In this document: piece by piece, positions 1 to 12,245 of the stretch
How positions within the stretch are numbered: the stretch's first letter is position 1
Layout of the letters: every line of letters starts with the position of its first letter
Source: Erinaceus europaeus
Taxonomy: Eukaryota; Chordata; Mammalia; Eulipotyphla; Erinaceidae
Direction: 5' to 3'
NCBI RefSeq assembly: GCF_950295315.1
Contig: NC_080168.1
Location: 1,233,073 to 1,297,072 of the forward strand
Length of the DNA: 64,000 nt
Position numbers and translations under genes: made by a program
The notes under the pieces: generated by a model
The model's input: only the letters and a program-made list of their open reading frames with translations
The model's database searches: none
Told to the model about the DNA's origin: nothing

Positions 1-451
1 TAGATGCCCCTTTTCACCTAGGGTCTAGGGGTACACTGACCTGGGGTTTGGAGGTGCCTCTCTGAGTCTGGGTGTATTCTTCCTGGCCTGGGGTCTGGAG
101 CACCCTTCCTGGGAGAACGCTTGTGCTCTCAGTTATCAGCACTAATGGGGACACCACCGTGTTGGCACAGGGAGGGTGAGGCAAGGTGCTTGGCAACTAG
201 GCAGGATGACTCGGGGCTGCTGAAAGAGAAGAGGGCTCAGGGTGGCTGTTACGGCTGTACCGTGCAGGGGGCAGCCCTCCCATGCCCACCGCTGGCCCAC
301 ATCCTCTGCTGCGGGGGCTCTGTACCCAGGGCCCAGCGGTCCAGTGGGTGTGGGTCCTGCTGAGCCCGCCCAGAGGCCTCCTGCACCCTCCCACTGTCCC
401 CAGCTCGGCGGGCAGAGAGCTGCTGGGCGTGACGGCCATCTGTGTCCACAG
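1..451 (+). other. RNPEPL1 intron sequence
   Basis: This stretch precedes the first visible RNPEPL1 exon and ends in a good acceptor (tgtgtccacag). I see no further coding exon in it. Confidence 0.6.
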
Positions 452-3400
452 ATCTGGTGGCTGGACCCGGAGCTGACCTACGGCAACACCCAGCCATTCG
501 TCTTCACACAAGGCCACTCGGTGTGCAACCGCTCCTTCTTCCCCTGCTTCGACACGCCCGCTGTCAAGAGCACCTACTCAGCCGTCGTCAAGGTCAGCGC
601 CCTTGACCCCATCTGCCCGGCCAGACCCTCCCCTCACCCACTCGACCCCCCGACCCCACCACCCTTGGTCCCCTGCGCCTGCCCACCCCCAGCCCCCAGC
701 CTGCCTGACCAGACTGTCCTTGCTCTCACCCCTGGCCCCCTGCCCCTGTCCATTCCTGACCCCGGGCTGCCCAGCCAGACTCCCTTGACCCCAGGTGGGT
801 GGGGGGCCCGGTGACGAGGGTGCCCTGTGGGCTGTGGGGACCCTGTGGGGGTGTGGGTGCCCTGGCTGTGGTGCCCCTGGACGCGCGAGGGCTGATGGGG
901 ACCCCCACAGGCACCATCGGGGGTGCAGGTGTTGATGAGTGCCACACAGAGCAGCTATGAGGAGGAGGAGGGCGTGTTCCGCTTCCACATGGAGCACCCC
1001 GTGCCCGCCTACCTGGTGGCCCTGGTGGCAGGGGACCTGCAGCCAGCGGACATCGGGCCCAGGTAGGGCCCTTCCCACACCCGCTGTGCGGGGCAGTCCT
1101 GCCAAGGACCCCTCTGGGCCCTGGGACCAGCCCAGTTCCCCCCCCCCCCCCCGGCATACCAGGTAGCCTCAGCAACCTGCCAAGCTGGACCTGCCAGACT
1201 GAGGCCCTCACCTGCCCCAGGCTCCCTAGTGAGGGGACAATGGGCGGGCCATGGGGCCTGGGGTCAAGACTGGGGGTCAGCTGGGGGGTCAGAGCCAGGG
1301 GTCAGGGCGCAGGTCCTTGCAGAGGGAGGCCCAGTGGCGAGTGTGCACCCCACCCTGCTTGCCGCAGGAGCCGCGTGTGGGCTGAGCCATGCCTCCTGCC
1401 CATGGCCACCAGCAAACTATCGGGCGCCGTGGAACAGTGGTTGAGTGCGGCCGAGCGGCTGTACGGGCCCTACCTGTGGGGCAGGTAGGTGGGGGCTACA
1501 CTGGCAGGGGGTGCCAGCGGGGGGCAGTGGAGCTGGGCAGGGGGTGCCAGCTGGGGACAGTGGAGCTGGGCAGGGGATGCCAGCTGGGGACAGTGGAGCT
1601 GGGCAGGGGATGCCAGCTGGGACAGTGGAGCTGGGCAGGGGATGCCAGCTGGGACAGTGGAGCTGGGCAGGGGATGCCAGCTGGGACAGTGGAGCTGGGC
1701 AGGGGATGCCAGCTGGGACAGTGGAGCTGGGCAGGGGATGCCAGCTGGGACAGTGGAGCTGGGCAGGGGATGCCAGCTGGGACAGTGGAGCTGGGCAGGG
1801 GATGCCAGCTGGGACAGTGGAGCTGGGCAGGGGATGCCAGCTGGGGGCAGTGGAGCTGGGCAGGGGGTGCCAGCTGGGATAGTGGAGCTGGGCAGGGGAT
1901 GCCAGCTGGGACAGTGGAGCTGGGCAGGGGGTGCCAGCTGGGGACATTGGAGCTGGGCAGGGGATGCCAGCTGGGATAGTGGAGCTGGGCAGGGGATGCC
2001 AGCTGGGGGCAGTGGAGCTGGGCAGGGGATGCCAGCTGGGGATAGTAGAGCTGGGCAAGGGGTGCCAGCTGGGGGCAGTGGAGCTGGGCAGGGGGGATGC
2101 CAGCTGGGGATAGTGGAGCTGGGCAAGGGGTGCCAGCTGGGGACAGTGGAGCTGGGCAGGGGGGATGCCAGCTGGGGGCAGTGGAGCTGGGCAGGGGATG
2201 CCAGCTGGGGGCAGTGGAGCTGGGCAGGGGATGCCAGCTGGGGATAGTGGAGCTGGGCAGGGGGTGCCATCTGGGGGCAGTGGAGCTGGGCAGGGGATGC
2301 CTACTGAGGATAGTGGAGCTGGGCAGGGGGTGCCAGCTGGGGGCAGTTGAGCTGGGCAGGGGGTGCCAGCTGGGGGCAGTGGAGCTGGGCAGGAGGTTGC
2401 CATCTGGGGCCAGTAGAGCCGGGCGGGGGATGCCAGCTGGGGGCAGTGGAGCTGGGCAGGGGCCTTGGGGAACAGCAGAGTGGGCAGCCGGACCTCAGGC
2501 CCTGGCGCCCGCAGGTACGACATCGTCTTTCTGCCCCCGTCCTTCCCCATCGTGGCCATGGAGAACCCCTGCCTCACCTTTGTCATCTCCTCCATCCTGG
2601 AGAGTGACGAGTTCCTGGTCATCGACGTCATCCACGAGGTGGCCCACAGCTGGTTCGGCAACGCTGTGACCAACGCCACGTGGGAGGAGATGTGGCTGAG
2701 CGAGGGGCTGGCCACCTACGCCCAGCGCCGCATCACCACGGAGACCTACGGTAGCCGCAGCGTGTGGGGCTTGGAGCCCTGAGGGCAGGATCAGAGCTTG
2801 GAGTGGGGCCTTGCAGAACCCAGGGGTGGGGGTCAGAGAATGGAGTTGGGGGGAGCAGAGCCTGGAGTAGAGCTCAACACCAGAGGTGGGAGCTGAGACC
2901 TGGAGATTGAGGGTGCAGAGCAGGGAGTGGGGTTTCAGAGATGGGGATGGGGCAGAGGGTAGATAGCATAATGGTTATGCAAACAGACTCTCATGATTGA
3001 GGCTCCAAGTCCCAGGTTCAATCCCCCACACCACCATAAGCCAAAGCTGAACAGTGCTCTGGTTTAAAAAAAAAAAAAAAATCAGAGATGGGGATAGAGG
3101 CCCAGAGCCAGGGACAGGGGTGCAGAGCCCATGATGAGGGTCCCGAGCCAGGGCAGAGGGGCCGAGGGCAAGCACTGGGGTCCAGAGCTTGGTGGGTCTC
3201 CAAGGCCTGGGTTCTGGGCCGGGTAAGGAGCCCCCAGTGTGGTCAAGAGCGCCCCTCGCCCCACCCAGGTGCGGCCTTCACCTGCCTGGAGACAGCCTTC
3301 CGACTGGACGCACTGCACCGGCAGATGAAGCTGCTGGGAGAGGACAGTCCGGTCAGCAAGCTGCAGGTCAAGCTGGAGCCAGGTGCTGCCCGCCGCCCCC

Positions 3401-6400
3401 TGCCCCGGGCGTCCACACAGGGGGCTGTGTCCACACAGGGAAGTGCTCTCAGCCCTCCTGCCCCCCAGTGCCTGACCCCCCCTTTCCAGGGTGTGGGGAC
3501 GTGGAGGCTGTGGGCACCCCTGAGCCACTTGTCTTGCAGGGGTGAACCCCAGCCACCTGATGAACCTCTTCACCTATGAGAAGGGCTATTGCTTCGTCTA
3601 CTACCTGTCCCAGCTCTGCGGGGATGCCCAGCGCTTTGACGACTTTCTCCGCGTGAGCACCTGCAGCCACCTGGGGGATGGGGGCAGCACCCCTGCAGCC
3701 ACCTAGGGGACGGAGGCAGGACCCTGTAGCCACCTGGGGGATGGAGGAAGGACCCTGCAGCCACCTGGGGGATGGGGGCAGCACCCCTGCAGCCACCTAG
3801 GGGACGGAGGCAGGACCCTGTAGCCACCTGGGGGATGGAGGAAGGACCCTGCAGCCACCTGGGGGACTGGGGCAGTACCCCTGCACTCACCTGGGGGACG
3901 GGGGCAGGACCCCTGTAGCCACCTGGGGGATGGGGGGCAGGACCCTGCAGCCACCTGGGGGACGGGGGCAGCACCCCTGCACTCACCTGGGGGACGGGGG
4001 CAGGACCTTGCAGCCACCTGGGGGACTGGGGGGCAGGACCCCTGCAGCCACCTGGGGGACTGGGGGCAGGACCCCTGCAGCCACCTGGGGGACTAGGGGC
4101 AGGACCCTGCAGCCACCTGGGGGACTGGGGGCAAGACCCTGCAGCCACCTGGGGGATGGGGGCAGGACCCCTGCACTCACCTGGGGGACGGGGGCAGTAC
4201 CCCTGCACTCACCTGGGGGACGGGGGCAGGACCCCTGTAGCCACCTGGGGGACGGGGGGCAGGACCCTGCAGCCACCTGGGGGACGGGGGCAGCACCCCT
4301 GCACTCACCTGGGGGACGGGGGCAGGACCTTGCAGCCACCTGGGGGACTGGGGGGCAGGACCCCTGCAGCCACCTGGGGGACTGGGGGGCAGGACCCCTG
4401 CAGCCACCTGGGGGACTGGGGGGACCCCTGCAGCCACCTGGGGGACTGGGGGCAGGACCCTGCAGCCACCTGGGGGACTGGGGGCAAGACCCTGCAGCCA
4501 CCTGGAGGACGGGGGCAGTACCCCTGCACTCACCTGGGGGACGGGGGCAGTACCCCTGCACTCACCTGGGAGACGGGGGCAGGACCCTGTAGCCACCTGG
4601 GGGACAGGGGGCAGGGCCCCTGCAGCCACCTGGGGGACTGTGGGCAGGGCCCTGCAGCCACCTGGGGGACTGGGGGCAGGGCCCCTCACTGCCACCTGGG
4701 GGACTGGAGGCAGGACCCTGCAGCCACCTGGGGGACTGGGGGCAGGGCCCCTCACTGCCACCTGGGGGACTGGGGGGCAGGACCCTGCAGCCACCTGGGG
4801 GACTGGGGGCAGGGCCCCTGCAGCTACCTGGGGTTTGGTGGCAGGACCCTACAGCCACCTGGGGGATGGGGGGCAGGACCCTGCAGCCACCTGGGGGACT
4901 GGGGTCCAGGGCCCCTCACTGCCACTTGGGGGACTTGAGGGCAGGCCTCACCCATGTCCTGCCTCTTGGTGACCCTTTCGGCAGCATGTGGCCTGGAGCT
5001 TGCTCGGGACTCCACACAGCCCTGGATTCAGGCCCCCAAGTGCAGCCCCTGGGTGGACAGCAGAGCCCCAGGGACAGGAATTGCCCCTCTGCAGACCCCA
5101 CCCCACCTCCACCCCCCCATGTCTACTCACCCAGCCACCTGCAAGCCCCGCCCCACGGGGGACGCCCAGACAGGCCCCGCCCATCCCCATAGGCTCCGCC
5201 CCATGCTGGTCCCGCCCCACTGAGCCCCGCCCCCACACAGGCCTACGTGGACAAGTACAAGTTCACCAGCGTGGTGGCCCAGGACCTGCTGGACTCCTTC
5301 CTGAGCTTCTTCCCAGAGCTGAAGGAGCAGAGCGTGGACTGCAGGGCAGGTGAGGGGCCAGGCCAGGCCACCTGGAGGAAATGCCTCCACTCCCCTGGGG
5401 GCCAGCCTCTCACTGGACGGCGGAGACGGGGGAGGGGGCTCTCTGGAGGAGGGGGCATTAGTGCCTGGGCAGCCCATGCAGCAAAGCTCAGAAGGAACCA
5501 GAATCCTGGGGGGCGGGGGGCGTCAGGCAGCAGTGCTGAGGGAGGGTCTGGGGCGAAGTCATGGGGAGGGCAGTGCTTTGGCCTTGAGTGAGGCATTCTG
5601 CGTGGGTCCCGCTGGCATGGCCATGGGCTTGTCAGGCACCTGGGTTTGGGGGAGCTTAGGGCTCCAGAGCAGGCAGGCCTCCTAACCCCTCCCCTAGGGA
5701 CCTGCCCTGGGGGTCCCCAGCCTCTGGACTGCTGGCAACACTTGGGGCCGAGGTCCTGGGGATGCTGGGTCCGGGCACTCAGGGGAGGGGCTCCCTTAAT
5801 TTTTTATTTGATTTCATTTACTTTTTGGGGCCAAGTAGTGGTGCAGCTGGCTAAGTGTACCCATTACCGTGCACAAGGATCCTGGTCCCCACCTGCAGGG
5901 AGGAGGCTTCATGAGCTGCGAAGCCAGGCTGCGGGTGTCTCTCTCCTCCTTTCTCTCAATTTGTGCTCTTTATGCAGTAAACAGTAATAGGTTGAGAAGG
6001 AGGGAGGGACAGTCCCCTGTAGCCCTGCCCCTCAGCTTAGGAAGTCCCCTTGCCCCCATAGGCACCGTGACACGTGTACTCAGCCAGGTGCAACCCCCCA
6101 CCCCCCCTTATTTTATTTTACTTTTTTTTTTTTTTTTACCAGAGTACTGCTCAGCTCTGGCTTATAGTCGTGCTTGTAATTGAACCTGGGGGGATGTTTG
6201 GTGCCTCGGGCATGAAGTCTTTCTGGATAACTGTTGAGCTGTTTCCCCGGCTCCCCTCCCCTCCCAGTTTTGTAAAGCTCGTCCTTATTTATCAGGGATA
6301 GAGTGAGAACCCGGGCATCACTGTGGCACGTGGGATGCCGGGGACCGACGGACGCCTGCTTGTGGGTGCAAAGCGCCCCCCGCCTCAAAAGGGACCCCCT

Positions 6401-9235
6401 GTCCAGGGACGCCTGTGGGTCTGGAATAAGCCTTCGGGTCTTGGGGACATGCTCAGGCTCCAGGAGGTCCGGGCTTCAGGGACAAGTCAGGGCCGACAGG
6501 CCTGGGTGTTGGGCTGCCCGGCCACACCCCGGCCCGGTGTCCCCTGCAGGGCTGGAGTTCGAGCGCTGGCTTAACGCCACGGGGCCGCCGCTGGCCGAGC
6601 CCGACCTGTCGCAGGGCTCCAGCCTGACGCGGCCGGTGGAGGCGCTGTTCCGGCTGTGGACGGCCGAGCCCCTGGAGCAGGCGGCAGCCTCGGCCAGCGC
6701 CTTCGATATCTCCAAGTGGAAGACCTTCCAGACGGCGCTCTTCCTCGACCGGCTGCTGGACGGCTCCCCGCTGCCGCAGGGTGGGTGCCCGGAGCCCCGC
6801 GCCGCCCCCGCCCCGCCGCGCCCGAGCCGCGCCCGCTGAGCCCGCCCTGTCCCCCCAGACGTGGTGACCAGCCTGTCACAGTGCTACTCGGCGCTGCTGG
6901 ACTCCATGAACGCGGAGATCCGCGTCCGCTGGCTGCAGATCGTGGTGCGCAACGACTACCAGCCGGACCTGCACCGCGTGCGCCGCTTCCTGGAGAGCCA
7001 GGTGCGGGGGCGGGTGGCCGGCTGCTCGCTGGGGACCACACGGGGAACCCCTCCAGCATCGCCCCCAGACGGGGCGCCCCTCCAGCATCGCCCCCACACG
7101 GGGCGCCCCTCCAGCATCGCCCCCACACGGGGAACCCCTCCAGCATCGCCCCCACTCGGGGAGCCCCTCCAGCATCGCCCCCCACACGGGGAGCCCCTCC
7201 CAGCATCGCCCCCACACGGGGCGCCCCTCCAGCATCGCCCCCACATGGGGCGCCCCTCCAGCATCGCCCCCACACGGGGCGCCCCTCCCAGCATCGCCCC
7301 CAGACGGGGAGTCCCTCCAGCATCGCCCCCAGACGGGGCGCCCCCTCCCAGCATCGCCCCCAGACGGGGAGCCCCCTCCCAGCATCGCCCCCACACGGGG
7401 AGTCCCTCCCAGCATCGCCCCCAGACGGGGAGCCCCCTCCCAGCATCGCCCCCAGACGGGGAGCCCCCTCCCAGCATCGCCCCCACACGGGGAGCTCCCT
7501 CCCAGCATCGCCCCCAGACGGGGCGCCCCTCCCAGCATCGTCCCCACACGGGGAACCCCTCCAGCATCACCCCACACGGGGATCCCCTCCAGCATCGCCC
7601 CCAGACGGGGCGCCCCTCCCAGCATCGCCCCCAGATGGGGTGCCCCTCCGCCCAGCATCGCCCCCACACGGGGAGCCCCTCCCAGCATCGTCCCCACACG
7701 GGGAGCCCCTCCAGCATCGCCCCCCACACGGGGAGCCCCTCCCAGCATCGCCCCCACACGGGGCGCCCCTCCCAGCATCGCCCCCAGACGGGGAGTCCCT
7801 CCAGCATCGCCCCCAGACGGGGCGCCCCTCCCAGCATCGCCCCCAGACGGGGAGTCCCTCCAGCATCGCCCCCAGACGGGGCGCCCCCTCCCAGCATCGC
7901 CCCCAGACGGGGAGCCCCCTCCCAGCATCGCCCCCACACGGGGAGTCCCTCCCAGCATCGCCCCCAGACGGGGAGCCCCCTCCCAGCATCGCCCCCAGAC
8001 GGGGAGCCCCCTCCCAGCATCGCCCCCAGACGGGGAGCTCCCTCCCAGCATCGCCCCCAGACGGGGCGCCCCTCCCAGCATCGTCCCCACACGGGGAACC
8101 CCTCCAGCATCACCCCACACGGGGATCCCCTCCAGCATCGCCCCCAGACGGGGCGCCCCTCCCAGCATCGCCCCCAGATGGGGTGCCCCTCCGCCCAGCA
8201 TCGCCCCCACACGGGGAGCCCCTCCCAGCATCGTCCCCACACGGGGCGCCTCTCCAGCATCGCCCCCACACGGGGAGCCCCTCCCAGCATCGCCCCCAGA
8301 CGGGGTGCCTACCCCCAACATGGCTCCCTAAATGGGGCGCCCCTCCCCCACAGTGTCTCCCCACAAAAGGCCCCCCACCCCCCACAAGGACTCGCAGACA
8401 GACCCATAGTCCCCTAGATAGGGTGCCACAGGACCCCCAGTTCCCCCATAAAACCCCCCAGACAGGGCCCTCCATCCCCACAGCAGGACCCCCCCACTGA
8501 ACAGCACACCCCCAGAGAGCAGGGCCCCCACCCCAGAACAGGACCACGGGGATTCCCCCTCCCAGCACATCCCCCCCCATTTGCCCCAGCGCCAAAGCCT
8601 TCCAGCCCTGGAACAGAGCAGCCGCCCCACCCCTGGGGGGTCCAGCCCTGAAAACACTCAGTACTCCACCCCACGTACAGGGGTCCCCCACCCTGAATGC
8701 AGGGCCTCCCCATGTGCAGGGTCCCCCACCCCACAGGCAGGGGTTTCCACGTGGACAACCTCTCCCATCCTCTGGGGAGCATCCCAGAACCAGATCTGTG
8801 GGTGGGGGCTACCCAGCCCCTCCACACCGCCCACCCAGGCCGCCCCTGGGTGCAGCACAGAGGGTGGGAGCAGCCTGAGCAGGGCCTGGCGTGGGGAGGG
8901 GTGGGGAGAGGGTGCTGGCCCCATGGCAACAGCCGCTGTGCCCCCAGATGTCCCGCATGTACACCATCCCACTGTACGAGGACCTCTGCACCGGGGCGCT
9001 CAAGCCCTTCGCGCTGGACGTCTTCTGCCAGACGCAGGGCCGGCTGCACCCCAGCCTGCGCCGCACCATCCAGCAGATCCTGGCCCAGGGCCTGGGCCCC
9101 ACCGAGCCGCCCGCCGAGCTGGGCCCCGGACCCCCGGACCCCGCCGAGGACCCCGCCCAGCCTCCGCCTGCCCTGCTGCTAGGGGACGAGGCCCCGGGCG
9201 CGCTCGCTCTCAGGGACGTCAACGTGTCGGCCTAG
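452..9235 (+). CDS. RNPEPL1: RNPEPL1, M1-family aminopeptidase-like protein, 3' ten exons (5' part outside window)
   Basis: Exons: 452-592, 911-1062, 1368-1484, 2515-2750, 3269-3382, 3540-3652, 5241-5349, 6550-6780, 6859-7001 and 8948-9235, each bounded by AG and GT. They join in frame to 547 codons and a TAG stop. The human protein is about 725 residues, so roughly the first 180 residues lie upstream of the window. The fourth exon carries the M1 zinc site: HEVAH (partial-protein residues 177-181) followed by the third ligand in WLSEG (Glu200), with the substrate-side AMEN motif at 151-154. Sequence and exon order match RNPEPL1 as I remember it (ends in LRDVNVSA). The family removes N-terminal residues from peptides using one zinc ion; the physiological substrate of RNPEPL1 is poorly known. 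Introns 3, 6 and 9 of this set contain large minisatellites. No frameshift or missing key residue is seen. Confidence 0.95.
1500..2470. repeat. Minisatellite, ~31-32 bp unit, in an RNPEPL1 intron
   Basis: About 30 tandem copies of a unit built on 'gtggagctgggcagggg' and 'atgccagctggg'. Copies in the first half are near-identical (31 bp, 'gggaca' variant); later copies are more varied. It fills nearly the whole intron between the exons ending 1484 and starting 2515. Long open frames on both strands come from the repeat, not from a gene. Confidence 0.95.
2955..3082 (+). mobile_element. Short tRNA-like SINE (type C)
   Basis: Begins 'ggtagatagcataatgg', has 'ggttcaatccccc' (B-box-like) and ends 'cagtgctctggt' plus a poly-A run. 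This ~120-base family recurs through the window. Confidence 0.8.
3655..4950. repeat. Minisatellite, ~27-33 bp unit, in an RNPEPL1 intron
   Basis: About 40 copies of a unit of the form 'ccacctgggggac' plus 'gggggcaggaccc' and 'ctgcag'. It starts immediately after the exon ending 3652. A variant with 'cactcacctggggg' alternates with the main unit, giving a higher-order pattern. Confidence 0.95.
5815..5990 (+). mobile_element. tRNA-derived SINE (type B), diverged
   Basis: Recognisable by 'tccccacctgcaggg', 'gaggcttcatgagc', 'gtgtctctctcc' and a tail resembling 'ctctcaattt'. It lies in an RNPEPL1 intron. Confidence 0.7.
6115..6255 (-). mobile_element. Short tRNA-like SINE (type C), reverse
   Basis: Poly-T then 'accagagtactgctcagctc' and a degraded head; reverse complement of the type C element. 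Confidence 0.7.
6270..6345 (-). mobile_element. SINE fragment (type D), reverse
   Basis: 'catcactgtggcacgtg' and 'tgccggggac' match the better copies at 11222-11376 and 38425-38570. Truncated. Confidence 0.5.
7030..8335. repeat. Minisatellite, ~30 bp unit with 543-bp higher-order repeat, in an RNPEPL1 intron
   Basis: Over 40 copies of 'cccctcccagcatcgccccc' plus 'agacgggg' or 'acacgggg'. A block of about 420 bp recurs at an offset of 543 bases: the unusual 'atcaccccacacgggg' unit is at 7566 and again at 8109. Decayed units continue to about 8560. The array starts about 30 bases after the exon ending 7001. Confidence 0.95.
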
Positions 9236-9521
9236 CCCCCCGCCGCCACCGCCACCTCCGCCGCCGCGTGCCTTCCTCGGGCCGGGCCGTGCTGAACTCC
9301 GCCGCCCGGGACGCCCAGGGCCCACACTGTGCCTTACAGCCCGGCCCCCGGGACCCCGGGGAGGGCCCCATGCCAGCCTCAGCCGCTCAGGGAACACGGC
9401 TCGGCTGGGCCGAGGGACGGTGTCCGCCGGCCCTCGCTGTGCCCACCACCCCAGGAGGGGACCCCTGGCCATCAGGACTGGCCAGCCCGGGGCCCACGCG
9501 ATGGGTCACCGTGATTGTCAT

Positions 9522-9527
9522 ATTAAA
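9522..9527 (+). promoter_or_regulatory. RNPEPL1 polyadenylation signal (ATTAAA)
   Basis: ATTAAA lies about 290 bases after the RNPEPL1 stop codon, the common variant of the polyadenylation hexamer. Cleavage would fall near 9540-9550. Confidence 0.6.
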
Positions 9528-9540
9528 TCTTCACTCCACA

Positions 9541-10977
9541 GCGTGTCCCTCCAGACTGGCTCACCCTGGCGGCTCCCACAGAGCCCCTCCCCTTCCCCAG
9601 GGTCTGCACCCTCAGCCGGTGCCTCTTGGCTCCTACCTGGGGCTGCAAGCCCAGGTGGCCTTGCTGTGGCCTTTCACTGCTTGCTGTGACTTGAAACCAG
9701 CAGGGACCGTCCCAACAGAGGAAAGGAAGAGGTGTGGACGGCCCCTGTGGGCACGGGCACAGAGAGGGCAGAGGGTGGTGTCACCTGCCCCTAAGGCGTC
9801 ACGTGTCACCCCACCCTGGGCAGGCCCAGGTCCCTCTACACGTGTCCCCAGGCCACCAAGCCGACGACATACCCCGCACTCGAACCCTGCCCACCCCCAT
9901 CAGCCTGGTCAGCCGTGATGTGACCCGGGGCCCCCATGGTGCAGTCCCAGCCAGGGTCATGATGGGAAGGGTGGCCGCCATACAGGGGACTTGTTGGCTG
10001 CTACAGTGACATCCCTGCAGAGGAGGGGACTTGGTTGGTGCCCGGGGCCCATCCCAGGGGACTGTCCTTGCCTGCCTTCTCTGCTGGCCGTGCCCAAACT
10101 GACCCTGTGTGACCAAGCCAGGCCGGCACAAGGGGATGGTGCAGTGGTCCTTCTGTCCTTGTCACTGATACGCCCCTGGGCCTCTGTGCTGACCCCTCCT
10201 GCCTGCAGCCCCTGCCCCATGAGGTCTCGCCTGTGGGCATCGGGGGGGCAGGACCCCGGCACACACCGCCATGTGCAGGGGCTGCGGCTCCGACTGAATG
10301 TCGGTCTCTCCGTCACTGTCACACTGCACGGCCACTTGGGGCGGGAGCCCATCCCCAGTTACTGAGGACTGGCTAAAAGGGAGGATACACGGACACTCCA
10401 GAACATTCCAGGGGGTCAGACACAAGCCCAGGGAGCCCCTGCAGGGGTGAGGGGATATAGGGCAGATATAACTACCACCCTCACAAGGGCAAGTGTGTGG
10501 GGGGGAGCAGAGTGGGCAGGCAGGTGGGGGTGAGGTCCAAAAAGAAAGAGGAGTGGTCAGTGCCCCTCTGGTCCCTCGGGCCATGGCCTGTGTCCCCATG
10601 TCCTTTGACTGGGACTCCTGAGAGCAGATCTGACAGGAAGGGCAGAGTCACCCTGGGGGACAGTTACTGGACTCGGCACACCTGTCGGCATGTCAGCCAG
10701 GAGCCAGCACTTACGAGGCTACGGCCAGAGACCCACACTTGGGGCCACGTTGGAAATTTTGACTGTTTTCAGGAGAGAGGCATCTCTGTGCTGAGGCTTA
10801 CTTCCACACGGGGGAGCCAGGCTCCAGCCTGAGTCGGGCACGAGGCTGAACAGCTCCACCAGCTGCTAGGCTGGCATCAACGAGAGAACTGGCGCACCAC
10901 CGGGCAGGTGTGACAGCAGGGGAACCTGGGACCTCACATCCCAAGTCCATCTCCCAGGCCACTGTGGTGGGTGGGCT
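9541..10977. other. Intergenic, nothing identified
   Basis: GC-rich sequence after RNPEPL1. Open frames are short and show no protein family I recognise. Confidence 0.5.
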
Positions 10978-11220
10978 TTTTCTTTTTAAGCATTTAAAAA
11001 AATATTCCCTTTTGTTGCCCCTGTTGTTTTACTGTTGTAGTTGTTGTTGGATAGGACAGAGAGAAATGGAGAAAAGAGGAGAGAGAGAGAGAGACGCCTG
11101 CAGACCTGCTTCACCGCTTGTGAAGCAACTTCCCTGCAGATGGGGAGCCGGGGGCTCAAACTGGGATCCTTGAGCTTTGCACCACGTGCACTTAACCCAT
11201 TGCACTACCACCTCACTCCC
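10978..11220 (-). mobile_element. tRNA-derived SINE (type A), reverse
   Basis: Reads as 'ttcccttttgttgcccctg', 'ggataggacagagagaaatg', 'gcctgcagacctgcttcacc', then the tRNA-like end. Same family as the many copies below. Confidence 0.85.
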
Positions 11221-11221
11221 C

Positions 11222-11376
11222 CCCTTTTGTAAAAAAATATTTTTATTTATTAATGAGAAAGATAGGAGAGAGAAAGAACCAGACATCACTCTGGCACACG
11301 TGCTGCCGGGGATCGAACTCAGGACCTCATGCTTAAAGGTCTAGTGCCTTAGCCACTGCGCCACCTCCCGGACCAC
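11222..11376 (-). mobile_element. tRNA-derived SINE (type D), reverse
   Basis: 'agaaccagacatcactctgg', 'gggatcgaactcaggacct' and 'ccttagccactgcgccacc' are the reverse of a tRNA-like head. It abuts the type A element. Confidence 0.8.
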
Positions 11377-11539
11377 TCTTTATTTCTGTCGTTTTTTGGT
11401 CTCCAGGGACCCTCCCCACCACCCCAGTCTCCACCAAGTAACCCGGGGGTCCTGCCCCATCACCCCAAGGTCCCTCCCCACCCAGGGCCCCTCTGGTCCA
11501 GGCAACAGTGGGTCTGTGTGGTGGAGCCAGTACTCACAG

Positions 11540-12245
11540 CATCTGGGAAGACCCCTAGAACACACATTGGGGGGCTACCCTGGGGTTCATGGAGTCTGGG
11601 GTCAGTGGGCACCACTCGTGGGGCTCCCATATCCTGCTGCAGGCCCCTCCTCCCAGACCTGCATGTGGGCCGCGGGGGCTCCGAATCAGGGCTACTCTGG
11701 GGAGGGGACACCCAGGAGAGGTCCTGGGGGCAGTCCAGTCCAGTGGGCAGCTGCAGAGCCTGCTACCTCTCCCCACAGGCCAGCTGTGAGTGGACACTGG
11801 TGGGGTGCTGACCTGAGCCAGGCTCCAGGGCACAGGGCCCCATTGAGCCCCAGCACCCCGTCCTGGGGGCCAGCCTGCCCGCTTGGCTGCACTCGGCCTG
11901 TCTGGGTCACACTCACCGGGCAGCTGCCATCCTGCAGCTCAGGCTCCAGCTCGGCTCCACTCAGGCCCCCGTCCAGCCCACTGACCCGTCCCTCGCAGGC
12001 CACAGAGCAGGGGGCACCGCCTGGGGGCGTGGTCTCCCCGGCGACTGGGGTGTGGCCCTCTGGCCTATTCCATGTCCCCTGGCCTCTGCCCCCTGGTCCC
12101 TACTTCCCCATCTGCACAAACCCACAGAGGGAATCAGAGACCACAGTCCCTCCACACGTGTACAAACCCACGGACACCTGCCCAGTGTGGACAAGACTGT
12201 ACGAAGCCCTCCTCTACACCCCTGATATGCCCACCCCTCCCATCG
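11540..12245. repeat. Low-copy block A, distal part
   Basis: 11540-12063 matches 58870-59340 in inverted orientation, and 12095-12245 matches 55025-55170 in inverted orientation at roughly 93% by eye. Part of it (about 11560-11820) also matches 59820-60080 in direct orientation. The block contains a possible 104-base exon (11917-12020, minus strand). Confidence 0.85.
11917..12020 (-). other. Candidate exon, unknown gene (copy A)
   Basis: On the minus strand the 104 bases are preceded by an acceptor (gcccccag) and followed by a strong donor (gtgagt). The open frame includes ACEGRVSG and ELEPELQDG. The same exon shape, length and splice sites occur in block B at 58907-59010. I do not recognise a protein, and nothing shows it is transcribed. 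Confidence 0.3.

Noticed and set aside
1389..2715. Long open frames on both strands over 1.4-2.7 kb
   Set aside because: They are stop-free translations of a minisatellite within an RNPEPL1 intron.
6571..8500. Several 300-600 codon frames in all orientations
   Set aside because: The 30-bp GC-rich repeat lacks stops in most frames; only the real exons 6550-6780 and 6859-7001 are gene-like.
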